This document shows positions 63,485 to 64,000 of a stretch of DNA of 64,000 nt, piece by piece (position 1 is the first letter of the stretch; the number at the start of each line of letters is the position of its first letter). This stretch comes from Terribacillus aidingensis (GTDB lineage Bacteria > Bacillota > Bacilli > Bacillales > Amphibacillaceae). The notes under the pieces are model-generated. The model worked only from the letters and a program-made list of their open reading frames with translations. It searched no databases and was not told where the DNA came from. The position numbers and the translations under genes were made by a program. Where the stretch lies: positions 3,134,001 through 3,198,000 of the forward strand of contig NZ_CP159996.1 in assembly GCF_040703035.1 (NCBI RefSeq). The letters are read 5' to 3'.

Positions 63485-64000
63485 ATGCCAAAAACAGACC
63501 GAAGAATTGAGCGCACGAAATCCACCTTAATAGCAACATTTCAGAAGCTTGTCTTAGAAAGAGGCTATTCCAAAGTTAAAGTAAAAGATATCGTAGACGA
63601 AGCCAATTACAATCGCACCACCTTTTACGTCCATTACGACGGCAAAGAGCAATTAGCCAAAGAAATGATCGAACTAGAAATGGGGCGTTTCTGTTATGAA
63701 TTCTGCAAACCAGTTCGTGATAATCCCATCCTCGACCTAACGAAGATGAACCCAAATGAAACGGATGTATTCCAGTATATAAAAGATAACAGCCATTACT
63801 ATGACTTGCTTGTTATTCAGGATCCGATACCAGGGATTCGCGAGGCTTTGTTAGAGGTGCTTAAAGATATCTTCCAGAATCGATTTTCCTTTATTGGAGA
63901 TAAAGCATCTGAGATTAATGCAGATTATTTCACTCATTATAGAGCGTATGGTATTTATGGCTGGATATTGGAGTGGATTAGGGCTGGATATGATGCAACG
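63485..64000 (+). CDS. TetR/AcrR-family transcriptional regulator (3' end outside window)
   Basis: The first 172 codons are visible. The N-terminal helix-turn-helix is at about residues 8-55 (RTKSTLIATFQKLVLERGY, VKVKDIVDEANYNRTTFYVHY), typical of TetR regulators of the YxaF/DhaS-like group. The ligand-binding part starts near residue 70 and is cut by the window edge. GAGGG precedes the ATG. It is divergent from the alcohol dehydrogenase gene and probably controls it. Confidence 0.9.
   Translation, partial: MPKTDRRIERTKSTLIATFQKLVLERGYSKVKVKDIVDEANYNRTTFYVHYDGKEQLAKEMIELEMGRFCYEFCKPVRDNPILDLTKMNPNETDVFQYIKDNSHYYDLLVIQDPIPGIREALLEVLKDIFQNRFSFIGDKASEINADYFTHYRAYGIYGWILEWIRAGYDAT

Noticed and set aside
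1..64000. Insertion sequences, CRISPR arrays, tRNA or rRNA genes
   Set aside because: No transposase motif, regularly spaced repeats, cloverleaf with CCA-type end or conserved rRNA stretch was recognised on either strand.

Overview
The window reads as a chromosomal segment of a low-to-moderate GC Gram-positive Bacillaceae bacterium. Pointers are the strong AGGAGG-type ribosome sites, frequent TTG/GTG starts, a T-box leader, a PyrR attenuator, a glycine riboswitch, sacB-levB fructan genes, and type VII (Ess/Yuk) effector families. The sacB-levB pair plus a YcsG/Pxp operon resembles Terribacillus or Bacillus relatives, but the genus is an inference. There are no rRNA or tRNA genes, CRISPR arrays or transposases.

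Layout. 0-5.3 kb: end of ahpF, a DUF6270 gene, and a 5-oxoprolinase operon (nramp-pxpB-pxpA-pxpC). 5.4-14 kb: a fructan region with a YesM/YesN-type two-component system plus a sugar-binding protein that has no permease, followed in the same direction by sacB and levB; a class I fructose-bisphosphate aldolase gene is divergent. 14-16 kb: small membrane and MepB genes and a BI-1 family protein. 16.2-25.8 kb: a large type VII secretion effector island. It has an operon with the gene order of the Staphylococcus aureus esxC-esxB-esaE-esxD-esaD-esaG module, an orphan DUF5082/DUF5344 pair, and an LXG toxin with a TspA-like membrane-active C-terminus and two DUF443 (TsaI-like) immunity proteins. No secretion-machine gene (EssC/YukBA, EssB, EsaA) is in the window.

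25.9-36.6 kb: codBA under a PyrR attenuator, a two-component/ABC exporter set of BcrAB type, a chemoreceptor gene broken by deletion and frameshift, proS behind a T-box, and a degenerate second copy of the proS 3' end. 36.6-46.7 kb: a decayed accessory zone. It holds an LXG gene remnant, a secreted protein gene with an in-frame amber codon, a phage-like XhlA/ArpU-like/holin cluster, a 727-residue peptidoglycan-binding plus DUF1906 protein with a hydrophobic acidic tail and a remnant of a second such tail, two YcxB-family genes, and a 5'-truncated HNH toxin with an SMI1/KNR4 immunity gene.

46.9-57.7 kb: mostly housekeeping. It contains a glycine-riboswitch-controlled amino acid permease, a DUF2268 protease, a methyltransferase, two near-duplicate orphan sensor kinases (one ending inside a LigD fragment), a VOC/WYL pair and a bile-acid/sodium symporter family gene. 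57.9-62 kb: a second LXG toxin with a CdiI-like immunity gene and several intact or broken immunity-like genes. 62-64 kb: a zinc alcohol dehydrogenase and a divergent TetR regulator cut by the window end.

The recurring theme is interbacterial competition. There are at least four toxin loci (EsaD-like nuclease, TspA-like membrane toxin, HNH fragment, CdiA-CT-like LXG toxin), with orphan immunity genes and truncated toxin genes between them, as expected at a recombination hot spot for polymorphic toxins. Two of the LXG genes share an upstream block and appear to start at ATT.
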